Assembly (NCBI RefSeq): GCF_029962835.1
Contig: NC_080583.1
Location: 68,805,158-68,869,157 of the forward strand
Origin: Magnolia sinica
Taxonomy: Eukaryota > Streptophyta > Magnoliopsida > Magnoliales > Magnoliaceae
Direction: 5' to 3'
Length of the DNA stretch: 64,000 nt
Positions 48,230 to 59,150 of the stretch are shown piece by piece; position 1 is the first letter of the stretch; each line of letters opens with the position of its first letter. The position numbers and the translations under genes were made by a program. The notes beneath the pieces are model-generated. The model was given only the letters and a program-made list of their open reading frames with translations. It ran no database searches and had not been told where the DNA came from.

Positions 48230-51200
48230 TGTAACACCCCGAAATTTCACGGCTAGAGTTCCTACTCATGCCTGAGAAATCTGGGTATTAATAATGTATA
48301 AACTTGGATGCCTTTGAAAATCGCACCTTATTTTTTTCCATTTGGATCACTTCCAGATACATTCAGGAGGTAGCATTCTCAAGAATAACATTAACCCTAT
48401 TTCTTATTCTAAAATCAAATAAATTGTCAAATGCTTTTACGTTGGGAGCTGTTTACAAGTTCTGAGTACGCAGTGGAATTATAAAGAAAATAAACTTTAA
48501 GCTAAATCTTTTAGTCTAATCAAATAAATCTTTTGCCAATGTCTGATCTTCTGGGTCATCGACCTATACATCACCTACAACATCTTTATGGTTGGGAGAG
48601 GGTCAATGCCCTACTCATAGTGAAGGTTATCCTTTAAGATTGACAGTAATTCAAGAGATTCATAAGATAATGTAAGGTTTTGATACGTCTCATACTCCAC
48701 AACTACAAGAGGTATCAATGCATAAACAATCTATATGAGATGTATGCCTAGTAAAGTATATGCAGTGTATCATCCTTACCGATGGCTACAATGTGAAATA
48801 TGATTAGAGTTATTGGACTCGCCCTGCATCCCATACTATGGAGATTCACCGGCGTGTCCCATGCTTAACATGGCTTTACGCGGTTACCCCAAGACAAACA
48901 CAACACATGCCTGAAAGAATTACGTGACACGATTTGTTCATGGAGCGATTATTTGCGACATCCAATCCCAAAAGTGATGTAACACACATTGTGGATTACT
49001 TACATCGATTCATACACCACTACCCATGAAATATGGATTTACGTGTCGCCTTAAGGGCTGTTACTGAAAGCGCATTACGTCTACGATAATTAATCAATCG
49101 CTAGAGGAGGGATTCCCAACATAGTACTTGCACCAAGAGAGAATTCCTTTATCCATGGAAGGTTAAGAATATCAAGACACCTGCCGATCCCTTGAGGAAA
49201 AGGGTCGAGTGACAATAACCAGCTCGAACAAGAGACGAGTGATGAAGGTTAACTTGAATATGAGGAGAGTAGTTAGAGCCAACTCAATAATTAGAAGAGC
49301 GGCACGGCCGATTCTTTAAGAAGGGTGGCAATGGCCAACTCCATAAGTAGAAGAGCGACCACCGTCGATTCTTAGATACGGAGAGTGGCAGAGCCAAATC
49401 AATGGTAAGGTAAGGGCAAAGCTTGCATCCATGGCCTTCCCATGAATATAGGAAAGCCTCTTACAATGGATATCATATAAAATCTCAAAAAGTCAATAAT
49501 TGATGATATCAATTTAAAATGAAAATAGATGGAAAGTAATAAAAATCTGAGGACAGATAAAAGACATGTAAAGGATAAGTGTAAAGGTGAGATAAAATGC
49601 ATCATCTCAATTAAGACAAAAGATACGTAAAAGATGGGATAAAATAACATGAAGGCATAAAAAGATAGGATAACCATGACAACTTAAATTAATGTAAGCT
49701 TAAAGGATGAAACCCGCACCTTTAAAGTCGAATTGTCCTCATTTGAGGCTAGGTGTTCCTACATACCCCTTTATATTCAATCTTATCCTATATCATAAGA
49801 TCTACAAGGTTTACAAGGTTAGGATTAAATCTAAGGTTATGTTTATGGCCTAGATATAGGGCTTAACTAAGTACTATTTCAGAAAAACTTGAATCCAAAC
49901 ATTTGGTATTACATACTTTACCTGAACCTGGCCCTGACTCAGTCCTAGGACTCGGCGAGTCGACTCAGTACCCCATCACTCTCTTTCTTTCTTTCCTTCT
50001 TTCCTTCTTCTTCTCTTTTCCTTTCTTGCTGCCATGTCCAGCAAAAGCTAGATGTTGTTCTCCCTCTCTCTCTCTCATGTTTTTCTTCTCTTTCCCCGCT
50101 CTCTTTTCTTTCTTGCTTCCATTTTCTTTCTCCAACAGCGAGACGTGCGTGTCCTTTTATAGGGTGTAACGAGTCTTCCAGACTCTTCCTGCAAGGCCCT
50201 TAGCAGATCTTCTTTCACACGACTCTGTTTTTGGTGTGGCGAAATCGTGAAGACAGACCTTCTTACGGTGGCTATTATGGAAATCTGTGATCAAATCTGC
50301 CTGATCCGTCTTCTTGGGGACGATTGAGACTCCCTTTTGGAGTGCCTGGACGATCCTGATTGATCTCAAGCTCACTGGTTTGACCGTCCATTAGGCCGGA
50401 TTGTTCGGATCACTCATACGCTCGCATCCTGGGTATTGCCGGTTACGGTGATATCTTTGGGGCTCATATTCTCCGGTGTTTGAGAAATCCGCTCCTTCCA
50501 TTTGGTTCTCCTTGAAATCCTGGTCCAAAAGAGTATGGTATGGATCGGATCTGTGGTGGCCCGCAAGATCTTTCCTGATGCTGTCTACCTTACGTTTGAA
50601 TGGTTGGAAATCGTTCTCGCTGTCCTCTTACAAATTCCTCTTCTAGCCTTGGGTCAGGTGGTCCATTAGAGTTCGATGGACAGTTTGGATTGAATGTTTG
50701 AACCAAGATGGTGGCCCATTTAAACCGTCTCCAGATCCCTATTTTGAAATTTCCACAGTGGGAAGCCCATTGGAGAGAGATATCTTTCTCTTTTCGTGGA
50801 GTGCATGGGTCAAACCTAGTTTGACCATACTCCCCTCTCGGTGTGGTGCAGTAGTACGAGTGCTGTGTGTGCACCCCACTCCAGGTGGGGCCCATCGTAA
50901 TGTTTTTGGGAAATCTACACCGTCGATCCATTTTTTCCATTTAATTTAAGCGGTTGATCACTAGATTGAAGTATATCCAAAGATCAGTTGGACCATACTA
51001 CATACAACAGAGGTCACTTATGGTTTCCACCGTTGAAACCTTTCTAGGCCTTCCAGTGATGTTTATTTGTCATCCAGCCAGTTCATCAAATCATATAGAC
51101 ATAGATGAAGGGGGATATCTTACTGCGGCTGTCCATGACCTTTGATGGGTGCCAAACTCGACGGTTAAGGGCTGATCTGTCTATTGGGCCACTTATACAA

Positions 51201-51698
51201 TGATCTAACGGCTGCAATTCGACGTGTACGGTTAATTTATGATAGATAGGCCCGATACAAACTTTTACATAAAGCGGATCATGGAAACTATGTATTCTAG
51301 AATTAAGGGGTCTAGGTTGATGACATTTTCATAATTTTTAGTAATCAGAGGGTTTTGTGAAATCTAATGGCTCCATATGGTCATTTACATCTTTCTAAAC
51401 AATTCTTATAAGGAGACTTGCGTCTGTATCATTACGGATAGAGAGTTATTCGTCAGTTCATCTGAGGGAAGGTGTCTACGTCAAATCACGTAATGGATGA
51501 TCTTCTCTTAAAATCCATGTTCAGATGACTCAGTCTATTGCTTGGAGATCATTCTCGACAGTTAGGTTTGTATTAAGGAGTAGATGTAAGGTTTGGATAG
51601 TTGGGTTGGTATTACACGCACGTATATATTATGTTAAATCTTATGGTAATGCTTGAGGACTTTCGATGCTCGAGTATCAAAAAGTTCGGGGCGTTACA
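48230..51698 (-). mobile_element. Solo LTR (3.5 kb) with quasi-palindromic ends
   Basis: Left end TGTAACACCCCGAAATTTC, right end AGTTCGGGGCGTTACA, flanked by GCTTT at 48225-48229 and 51699-51703. The ends are near-inverse copies of each other over 14 bp. On the minus strand a TATAAAAGG box (about 50161-50153) precedes a GA-rich leader, suggesting minus-strand orientation. It includes half of a foldback repeat (50886-51112). No coding domains. Inserted into the gag region of the TAT relic. Confidence 0.8.
50886..51112. repeat. Foldback repeat, left half, within the LTR
   Basis: GTGGGGCCCATCGTAATGTT with ACACCGTCGATCCATT and TTTCCACCGTTGAAACC. It stops shortly after GACATAGATGAAGGG, near the middle of the normal element. 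Confidence 0.65.
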
Positions 51699-53118
51699 GC
51701 TTTCATCCTGCTCGACCATTTTAGGATCCTTTTGTCGCGGACCTCCATGAGTACTTGTTTGGGAGTCGTGTTCAGCGGAGTGTAAGAGCGGAACTTGCTC
51801 TCCGGTCGTCAGTTCAGGAGCAGACCTTTGCTCAGGTCGTCGTCCTTTGTCTTCTTGCTGCTGATTGTGGGTGGCTTCTCTTCCTTGCGCTTCATGTCCT
51901 TAGTTGAGCTCCCTGCACTTTGAGTAGCTTTTCGTGAGCTAAAGAGCTCCTCCGCGTTAGAGTATTTCCAAGCTCGATTAAGGAGATTGGCTAGAGTGGT
52001 TGATGGGTTCTTATCGATTGAGAAGAGGAACCTCCCTTCTCTTAGGCCGGATATCATAGCGGCTAGAGCTATCTAGTACGAATAGCCATCCACTTGCACT
52101 GCCTCCTCGTTGAAATGAATCATGTAGTCTTTTAACAGCTCGTCCTCCCTTTGGGTAACAATGCAGAGGTGGTCATTGGCTTCTTTCTATCATTCCTTCT
52201 GATGAACTGCGTGATAAAGGTCTTGTTAAGCTAGGTGAAGGAACTAATAGATCTCGGCTTCAGTTGCATATACCACTTTCTTGCCACCCCTGACAAGGTC
52301 AGGGAGAATGCTCGGCACATCATCAAAGTAGAAGCATCATGTAATTCCCATCCATGCCTTGAAGGACTCCAGATGTTCGGCCGAATCTTCGGCTCTAGAG
52401 TAGGGAGTAATCTGTCGCATTCAGAATCTCGGCTGAAGTGGAGATCCCATAATGTCATTGATAAACGGTGGTTCTGTTTCCTCCAACATAGACTCAACTG
52501 AAGTCGGGGCCCAAACACAGTATACTTGTTGGATGTCGCCGATTTGTCCTTAGATCTCCCTCAGTGCAGTCTCCCACGGGACCTCGTTCTCTGCCGTCAC
52601 CTCGGAAGCTTTCCCGCTCCTTCTTTTCTCCAGCGTGTGGCATAAGTCAAAGTTAACGAGCGTAGTGGTTCTCGCGGTGTGCATGGGTGCATGACTATGC
52701 TGCCCTGGTCGTTGCTTAACTATGTGCGAGTCGTCAGGCACTTGAGGGGGTCGAGAGAGCTTGGTTATCGTGGCTACTTTCTCCCTATGGTCGGGAGGTG
52801 AATTCTGTCTTTCCAGTATTTGCATTATGTTGTTTATGTTGCCAGCTAGGGCCTCTACCTGATTTTCCAATGAGACGGGTCATCCTCCCCGATTACGAGA
52901 CCTTTGCATGGCCATCGCAGTGAGAGAGTTGATATGATGTTGCGAGGGTGGATCTTGAAGATCCACAGGTCACTCTTTTGATATAGGGGTTTGTGCATCA
53001 ATGGCAGGCCAGGACTTCGTCCTCCCTTTAGCCATTATAGGGCAGATGGAGATATGACAAGCGAATTGGGAATGGCTTCCCTGTCGTTCCCACATACGGC
53101 GCAGTATGTGCCTTATCC

Positions 53119-53800
53119 ACATCGCGAGACCTATCATAATGTATGTGTCTTATCGGCATCGTTATCTGTTTTATATGATCAGACCTAAATTGAAGCATAT
53201 CCAAAGCTCAAGTATACCACACCATCGGCAGATTACATAGCTGCATATTCTAAGGGAAGGAAACTCATCGGCAAATTACATGGCCCGGCAAGTAAGCGGC
53301 TCCCAATCCCATTCTTTCTTCGATACTCTTTTTGAACTTCCACACCAGGTCAGAGGTTCTATCTTTCTTGATAAGGTTGGTCTTGGTTCGATTAAGTCAC
53401 TGTGAAGTTTTGTTTCCTTGTGCAGTCTTTGGTTTCTTTCATGATAGGCCCCTAATTTATGTATTGGGGTGCCCGAATGTACAAGTACTTATTTTAATGA
53501 AATGAAAATAGATTCACCAAAAAAAAAAAAAAAAGTATACCACACAACAGGAAAAAGTATGACTTCAACGCTTACCATTAAAAACTCCCCGAGGGCAACA
53601 GAAATTTTGAATCAATCTGATATTTCTTTTTTCCCTTCATCCCTGCTTTTGGGACATTATGAACACGTTGGATGAGAAATAAACATGATTGTGGACACTT
53701 GGGAAGGATTCAACGGAAAATGTCATCATCTCACTGTTTCGTGTGTTGTGGTTGATATTTGTATAAGCTTCAATTTTGACATCATGCCATTATTATGATC
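53119..53800. repeat. Foldback repeat split by a retroposed insert
   Basis: Left part about 53119-53222 (ATAATGTATGTGTCTTATCG); right part about 53534-53800 (ACCATTAAAAACTCCCC, TTCATCCCTGCTTTTGGG). The right terminus is missing where the 53811 element begins. Confidence 0.7.
53223..53532 (+). mobile_element. Poly(A)-tailed retroposed insert (LINE 3' end or processed transcript)
   Basis: A 310-bp insert ending in about 16 A residues and flanked by a 13-bp duplication, AAGTATACCACAC, at 53210-53222 and 53533-53545. That is the signature of target-primed reverse transcription. The sequence before the tail (TTATTTTAATGAAATGAAAA) is like a 3' untranslated region. No reverse transcriptase motif is present, so it may be a 5'-truncated LINE or a processed gene copy. 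I cannot tell which. Confidence 0.75.
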
Positions 53801-53810
53801 CAAAAAATAG

Positions 53811-54950
53811 GCTACTGAACACTTCAGTGGCGATGATGCTACTGAAATGATGTGGTCGCGTTTCATTGGCGCAAAACTTGGGGCTCGGTTGAAAGCATTT
53901 AATGCCCCTCTGTCACAGAAAAGAAAGGCCGTTTACTAGCCGCGTTTGTACTCGACCACGGAAAACCTTATTTTCTTTCTTTTTCCTTCTCCCACCGGTC
54001 CTCTCTACCAATCTCTCTGTTTTCCTTGTGATGGACACATCTCGAGCTTCAGTATTTCTCCTGATAAAAGAATACAATAAAGTCCCTTCTGCAAGTTGAG
54101 GATAGACGTGGCTGATAAGCCGTGGACATTCCCAGTGGCCCTAGCTTCTAAATCATACATCAAACTGAACAAATTCGAATTACTGAAAAATCATGCCCCT
54201 AATCATCAAAAGAAAATCCCAACTCTTAGAAAGATTTGGGGGAAAAAAAGATAATTTAGAATTTACTATGTGTCGCGCGCAGGAAAACAGAGAAAGGAAG
54301 AGAGGCATGTTGCGGAGGGAAAAATGAAGAAATTCAATTGGGTTGTACAGAGTAAACTTTGATGGCCCCATCGTGTCTGTATGAGGTTTATCCACGCCGT
54401 CCATCCATTTTTACAATTGATTGGAGCGGTTAAGCCCAAAATTGAAGTATATCCAGATCTCAAGTGGACCATACCACAGGAAACAGTGGGAATAATGATT
54501 TCCACCGTTGAAACCTTTTTAGGGCCCACAGTTATGTTTATTTGTCATTCAACTTATTCAAAAGATCACAAAGACATGGATTAAAAGAAATTATAAATAT
54601 CAGCTTGATCCAAAACTTCTGTGGCCTCCAAAATTTTTTTAACCGTAGACATTCAATTTACACTGTTTCCTATGATGTGGTCCACTTGAGATTTGTACAC
54701 GATTCGTTTTTAGTCTCATTCTCTTAAAATGTCTGGTAGTATGGATGGACGGAGTGGATAAAATACATATAGAGTTTACTGTGGCGTTCTGAGTTACTCA
54801 GTACCGGTTAAGTATCAACGCGGCCAGTAAACGGCGTTTCAGTTTTTGACGGAGGAGCATTAAATGCTTTCAACGGAGCCCCACTTTCGGGCCAATGAAA
54901 CGCGACCACATCACTTTGTAGCAATATCGCTACGGAAGTATTCAGTAGCG
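53811..54950. mobile_element. Non-autonomous TIR element with about 135-bp inverted repeats (MULE-like)
   Basis: The left arm 53811-53946 opens GCTACTGAACACTTCAGTGG. The right arm 54817-54950 is its inverse and closes ATTCAGTAGC. The arms are roughly 80% alike and share GATGTGGTCGCGTTTCATTG and GAAAGCATTTAATGC. Inside are a short pyrimidine-rich spacer and a nested foldback repeat. No transposase. Long TIRs suggest a Mutator-like MITE, but the 9-bp target duplication expected of that superfamily is not visible. Confidence 0.75.
54365..54775. repeat. Foldback repeat nested in the TIR element
   Basis: GGCCCCATCGTGTCTGTATG and CCACGCCGTCCATCCA at left; ATGGATGGACGGAGTGGATA at right. A TCTGAGTTACTCAGTACC flank at 54789-54806 matches those of the 33-39 kb cluster. 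Confidence 0.8.
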
Positions 54951-55161
54951 AACCCACGAGAAAATGACCACTGTAGACAAAACCTTTTACCCAGCGGTTT
55001 TTATGTTGGAATACAAACTTAAGTTACCAACTTCGACTAGCACGTGCGGACAGCGACGTTGAGGACGAAACTACCCCTCCTTTTCACTTTCACTGCGAAG
55101 ACGAGCGCTGACGCTCCTCCAACTGACAGTTGTGCGAGCGGTGTAAAAGAGATCAAAGTTA

Positions 55162-55465
55162 CATGGCCCCACAGCTATGTATTTATTATATCCACAACGT
55201 TCATCCATATTTCGAGATCATTTCGGAGCATTATCCAAAAAAAGAAAATCATATCCAATGATTAACTGGGCCACACCACACAGAGCAGCGGAAAATTGAT
55301 TTTCATCGTTAAAACTTTTGTAGGGCCCACCATAACATTTATTGTCCATCCAATCTATTCATAAGGCCACAAAGACCTGGATGAAGAGGAAAATCGATTT
55401 TCATAATGATCCAAAACTTGTGTGGCCCCTAAAAGGGTTTCAACTGTAGACGTTCAAGTAGAATG
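55162..55465. repeat. Foldback repeat, right part missing
   Basis: ATGGCCCCACAGCTATGTAT at left, then GGGCCACACCACACAGAGCA and the mid-element GACCTGGATGAAGAGGAAAA. It ends after TTTCAACTGTAGACGTTCAA. Confidence 0.7.
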
Positions 55466-55557
55466 GTAACGGCGTGAGGACAGCGATACGGATATAGCTA
55501 CGGTTAAAATCCGTAGCTATAGCAGTAAGTCGGCGATCAATCGTAGATTCCAGGATT

Positions 55558-55779
55558 CCACCGCAAGTTGCTATCCCTATCGACGATTAATCGTGAACTT
55601 TGCGATTCCACCCCCGATCTATAGTTATGGATTATAACCGTAGCTATAACCGTAGCTATAGTCGTATCCCACCACAAGTTGTTGTCCCTATTGGCGATTA
55701 ATCGTAAACCTTGCAATTCCACCCCCGATCTATGGCTACGGATTATAACCGTTGCTATAACCGTAGCTATAGCCGTATG
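55558..55779. repeat. Two tandem copies of a 111-bp unit with TAGCTA dyads
   Basis: Units start at 55558 (CCACCGCAAGTTGCTATCCC) and 55669 (CCACCACAAGTTGTTGTCCC). Each ends in repeated ATAACCGTAGCTATA motifs, themselves short dyads. A similar CCGTAGCTATAG occurs just before (about 55511-55522). Possibly the subterminal region of a CACTA or related TIR element whose ends I could not find. Confidence 0.75.
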
Positions 55780-55792
55780 CCAACACACTTTC

Positions 55793-56141
55793 TTTTTTTT
55801 TCTTTTTTTTTTTACATGGAGAATTTTATTCTACCTACATTTTTTTCTAACACATATTTATATAAATATGTAAATATAAGAATATAAAAAAAAAATCTCT
55901 TTTTTTTTTTTTCATTTCTTTCTTTATTCATATAATAAGAATATTTTCTAAACCCAAATTAGTTACTTAACGTACCATATATAATTTTAGGGCTGAAAGT
56001 TGGGCGGGCTCAACCCGACCAACTTGTGACTGACCTGACATTGGGTTGGGCTTGATCAAGATGTATCGAGTTTGGTCTTGGGGTTGGGCCATACAAACAA
56101 CAACTCAATAAAACTTGGGTTGGGCTTGGGTTGAAGTCTTG
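55793..56141. other. AT-rich spacer and TTGGGTTGGG-type repeat
   Basis: T-rich tracts to about 55985, then a 150-bp GGGTTGGGCTTGG-rich stretch of the sort found in many plant repeats. No gene. Confidence 0.5.
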
Positions 56142-56490
56142 GAAATTGCCAGGAAATGCATGGAAATGACCGTGAAATGAAGGAAAATGACCATGAAATG
56201 TATGGAAATGACCGTGAAATAAAGGGAAATGACCATGAAATGCATGGAAATGACCGTGAAATGAAATGGAATCGCTAGGATTGACCGTGAAATGCATGAA
56301 AATGACCATGAAGTGAAAGGAAATGACCGTGAAATGCATGGAAATGACCGTGAAATGAAACGGAATTGTCGGGATTGACCGTGAAATGAAACGGAATCGC
56401 CGGGATTGACCATGAAATGCATGGAAATGACCGTGAAATGAAACGGAATCGCTGGGATTGCCCGTGAAATGCATGGAAATGACCATGAAG
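56142..56490 (+). repeat. 21-bp tandem array, type A
   Basis: About 16 units based on GGAAATGACCGTGAAATGCAT, with variants AAAGG and CGGAATCGC(C/T)GGGATT. In one plus frame the units read as seven-residue repeats (GNDREMH, GNDREMK) over several units. His/Phe-rich open frames on the minus strand are the complement of the same array and not evidence for a gene. Confidence 0.85.
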
Positions 56491-57295
56491 TGACAAACTG
56501 GAAATTGAGCGGGACAAACTAGAAATTGAGCGGGCCAAACTGAAAATTGAGTGGGCCAAACTGGAAATTAAGCGGGCCAAACTGGAAATTGAGTGGGCAA
56601 ACATGGAAATGAGCGGGACAAACTAGAATTTCAGCGGGCAACATGAAATTGAGCGGCAAACATGGAAATGAGCGGACAAACTGAAAAATGAACATTTCCA
56701 TCGAAATTGAGCGGGCCAAACTAAAATTTGAGCGGGACAAATTGGAAATTGAGCGGGACAAACTGGAAAATGAGCGGGCCAAACTGAAAAATGAGCGGGC
56801 CAAACTGAAAATTGAGCGGGATAAACTGGAAATTGAGCGGGACAAATTGAAAATTGAGCGGGCAAACATAAAAATGAGCGGGACAAACTAGAATTTCAGC
56901 GGGCCAAATTGGAAATCGAGTGGGCAAACATGGAAATGAGCAGGACAAACTGAAAATTGAGCGGGACAAACTAGAAATTGAGCGAGGCAAACTGGAAATT
57001 AAGCGGGCCAAACTGAAATTTGAGTGGGCCAAACTGAAATTTGAGCGGGACAAACTGAAAATTGAGCGGGATAAATTGGAAATTGAGTGAGATAAATTGA
57101 AAATTGAGCGGGCAAACATGGAAATGAGCGGGACAAACTAGAATTTCAGCGGGCCAAACTGAAAATTGAGCGAGCAAACATGGAAATGAGCAGGACAAAC
57201 TAAAAATTCGAGTGTTACAAGCTGGAAAATGAGCGGGCCAAACTGAAAAATGAGCAGAACAAACTGAAAAATGAGCGGGCCAAACTGGTAATTAA
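56491..57295 (+). repeat. 21-bp tandem array, type B
   Basis: About 38 units based on GGAAATTGAGCGGGCCAAACT with common alternatives (GGACAAACT, AATGAGCGGG, AATTTCAGCGGG). Read on the plus strand it gives heptads such as ERDKLEI, ERAKLKN and ERAKLEI, with an ATG-initiated open stretch 56688-56891. The pattern has the charge spacing of a coiled coil. The boundary with array A is abrupt (about 56490). Confidence 0.9.
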
Positions 57296-58500
57296 GGAAT
57301 CTTAAGCACTTTCGTGGGTCCTAAAGGCAACCATCAGCAGTTTGGATAACTGAACAATGGCCCCCACGTGTAGAACTCCTTAAATCCTGAATGACATGTT
57401 GTATAAGCTTTAACAAACACTTCAAAAACCAAAACATGGCATACTATATTAGCTCAACCAATAGCTATTAAAAACACAATTGAATCTCTAAAAATATAAA
57501 AATAAGAAAAGACCTAAAAAGGGCCACAATCAACTGAAACCAAAACTTTTGTAGAAAACATAATCTTAGAAAAATCATAGACAACAAAGAAGAAGATTAA
57601 TTGGATAACAAAGATTGATCAATCAATATGATTTTATATATTTATGCTCCATCGACAATAGGGCCCACAATAAATTAGCATTTCTGTATGATATAATCAA
57701 CTGCATCTCTCCAAAAGTACCAGCTATCAGGGAATTTTGGAAGGTGAAATCCTTCCAACTATCAATTGTCTCATGTGGATTGATATCTCAAAATTTTCTA
57801 TGATGAATTGGCTGATGCATAATGCAAAACTGAAAGCGTCATCTCATGAGAGCATAGGCCAGGGATTTTTTCGATGGATTAGAGAGACTAAGTTTGGGGA
57901 GAGACGCAAGATAACCTGTCAATGGAGATCATAGTTGAACAGAAAAGGGTAATTAGAGGTGCTTAGAAAAGAAAATTAACATCCTCAAATGATATTCTTG
58001 TTATTCCACTAATGCTACTCTGGATGTTCATTAAAAGCTCATGTTTTCTATGTAAGTAGAAAAGCTTTGAAAGAAAGGAAAGATTAGTGGGGTTAGATGT
58101 CCAACTCTACTGTGTTTATCAAACAAAATATGCAATTTACATAAAATACACCTAAGTAAAGTTGGTTTTATTTCCTCATGATATCTGAAAAGTGGGGTCC
58201 TCAATCTCTTCATCATAGATTCCTATGAAAAGTTGGGTTTATTTCCTCAAGATATCTGAAAATTGCAAAAAGCACTAATCAAAAGAGTCTAGAGTTGGAT
58301 ATCTTCTGGCAATTGCCATGAAACTTGATTGAATTTCTGGAAACCTTTATCAATTTCTGGTAAGCTTATCTTATGTTTTTGTTGCTAGAAAATCATGAAA
58401 GTATATAATTCCTAGAATTCCTCAATCGTTACTGTTAGTCCATATCACTATCAGATGCGCATTCCAAGCATGTAAACGCGAAGCCTATTCATTATTGCAG
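57296..58500. other. Unique AT-rich DNA left of the PNPase exon, probably intronic
   Basis: No family recognised. A 65-codon open frame at 57737-57934 has no known match. The region just left of 58501 ends in a T-rich tract and ATTGCAG, a good acceptor, so part of this DNA is likely intron copied with the exon. Confidence 0.4.
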
Positions 58501-58569
58501 ATAGTGGTTGAGACAGGTCTTATTGGAAGACAAGCCAGTGGATCTGTTACCATAACTGATGGGGAAACT
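58501..58569 (+). pseudogene. Captured exon of organellar polynucleotide phosphorylase (PNPase)
   Basis: A 69-nt, 23-codon segment between TTATTGCAG and |GTAAGTTGC, reading IVVETGLIGRQASG and then SVTITDGET. It matches the beginning of the first RNase PH-like domain of plant PNPase (3'-5' exoribonuclease/polyadenylase of plastids and mitochondria), where the usual wording is 'VETGLIGRQASGSVTVTDGET'. No neighbouring PNPase exons are recognised, so it is an isolated fragment. It is flanked by 21-bp arrays on both sides, which suggests that the arrays and the exon moved together. It could alternatively be a true exon of a gene with very long introns, but the next exon is not in the following 5 kb. 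Confidence 0.8.
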
Positions 58570-58697
58570 GTAAGTTGCTATGTTTTCTTTATGTAGGCAT
58601 GATTTATTTTCCCTTGTAAGAAATAGATTCTTTCATATGCATATTACTCCTTTTAGTTGGGGATTTATTTTAGTGCTCAACTAGTAGTCCTTGGAAT

Positions 58698-59150
58698 ATT
58701 CATTTGAGCGGGACAAACTGGAAATTGAGCGGGACAAACTGAAAATTTAGCGGGCCAAACTGGACATTGAGCAGGACAAACTGGAAATTGAGTGGGCCAA
58801 ACTGAAAATTGAGCAGGCCAAACTGGAAATTGAGCGGGCCAAACTGGAAAATGAGCGGGACAAACTAGAAAATGACTGGAAAATGAGCGGGCCAAACTGG
58901 AAAATGAGCGGGACAAACTGAAAAATGAGCGAGACAAACTGAAAAATGAGCGGTACAAAATGGGAATTGAGCGGGCCAAACTGGAAAATGACGAGCCAAA
59001 CTGGAAAATGAGCGGGATAAACTGGAAATTGAGCGGGCAAACATGGAAATGAGCGGGACAAACTAGAATTTTAGCGGGCCAAACTGGAAATTGAGCGAGG
59101 CAATCTAGGATTTGAGCGAGGAAAGCTAGAAATTGAGCGAGGGAACCTAC
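58698..59150 (+). repeat. 21-bp tandem array, type B, second block
   Basis: About 21 units of the GAAATTGAGCGGGCCAAACT type, changing over the last roughly 70 bp into a GAGCGAGGGAACCTA variant. Same orientation as 56491-57295. Confidence 0.9.

Larger units (their letters stand above)
39480..53107 (-). mobile_element. TAT-lineage Ty3/gypsy relic, split by three LTR insertions, broken
   Basis: Parts on the minus strand: primer/leader zone at about 53107-53085 (GCGCCGTATGTGGGAACG, the TAT-type leader just inside the 5' LTR); gag from about 53036 to 51704 and again 48229 to about 47900; protease-like region about 47890-47634 (HHILVDTGSSANI) continuing beyond the next insert to about 40400; reverse transcriptase about 40200-39490 (WRVCVDYTDLNKAFPKDSF). 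The RT wording (DLNKA.PKDSFPL) is that of the TAT/Ogre non-chromovirus clade. RNase H, integrase and both LTRs are missing from the window, and the relic stops at about 39480. Insertions into it: 40576-47628 and 48230-51698, both with perfect 5-bp duplications, so it is older than both. It is broken, with something like a dozen or more disruptions besides the insertions. Confidence 0.8.

Noticed and set aside
56010-57198. Long minus-strand frames rich in Phe/His/Ser and Cys/Pro/Phe
   Set aside because: They are the complement of the 21-bp arrays. Adjacent frames are equally open, so the length reflects the period, not selection.
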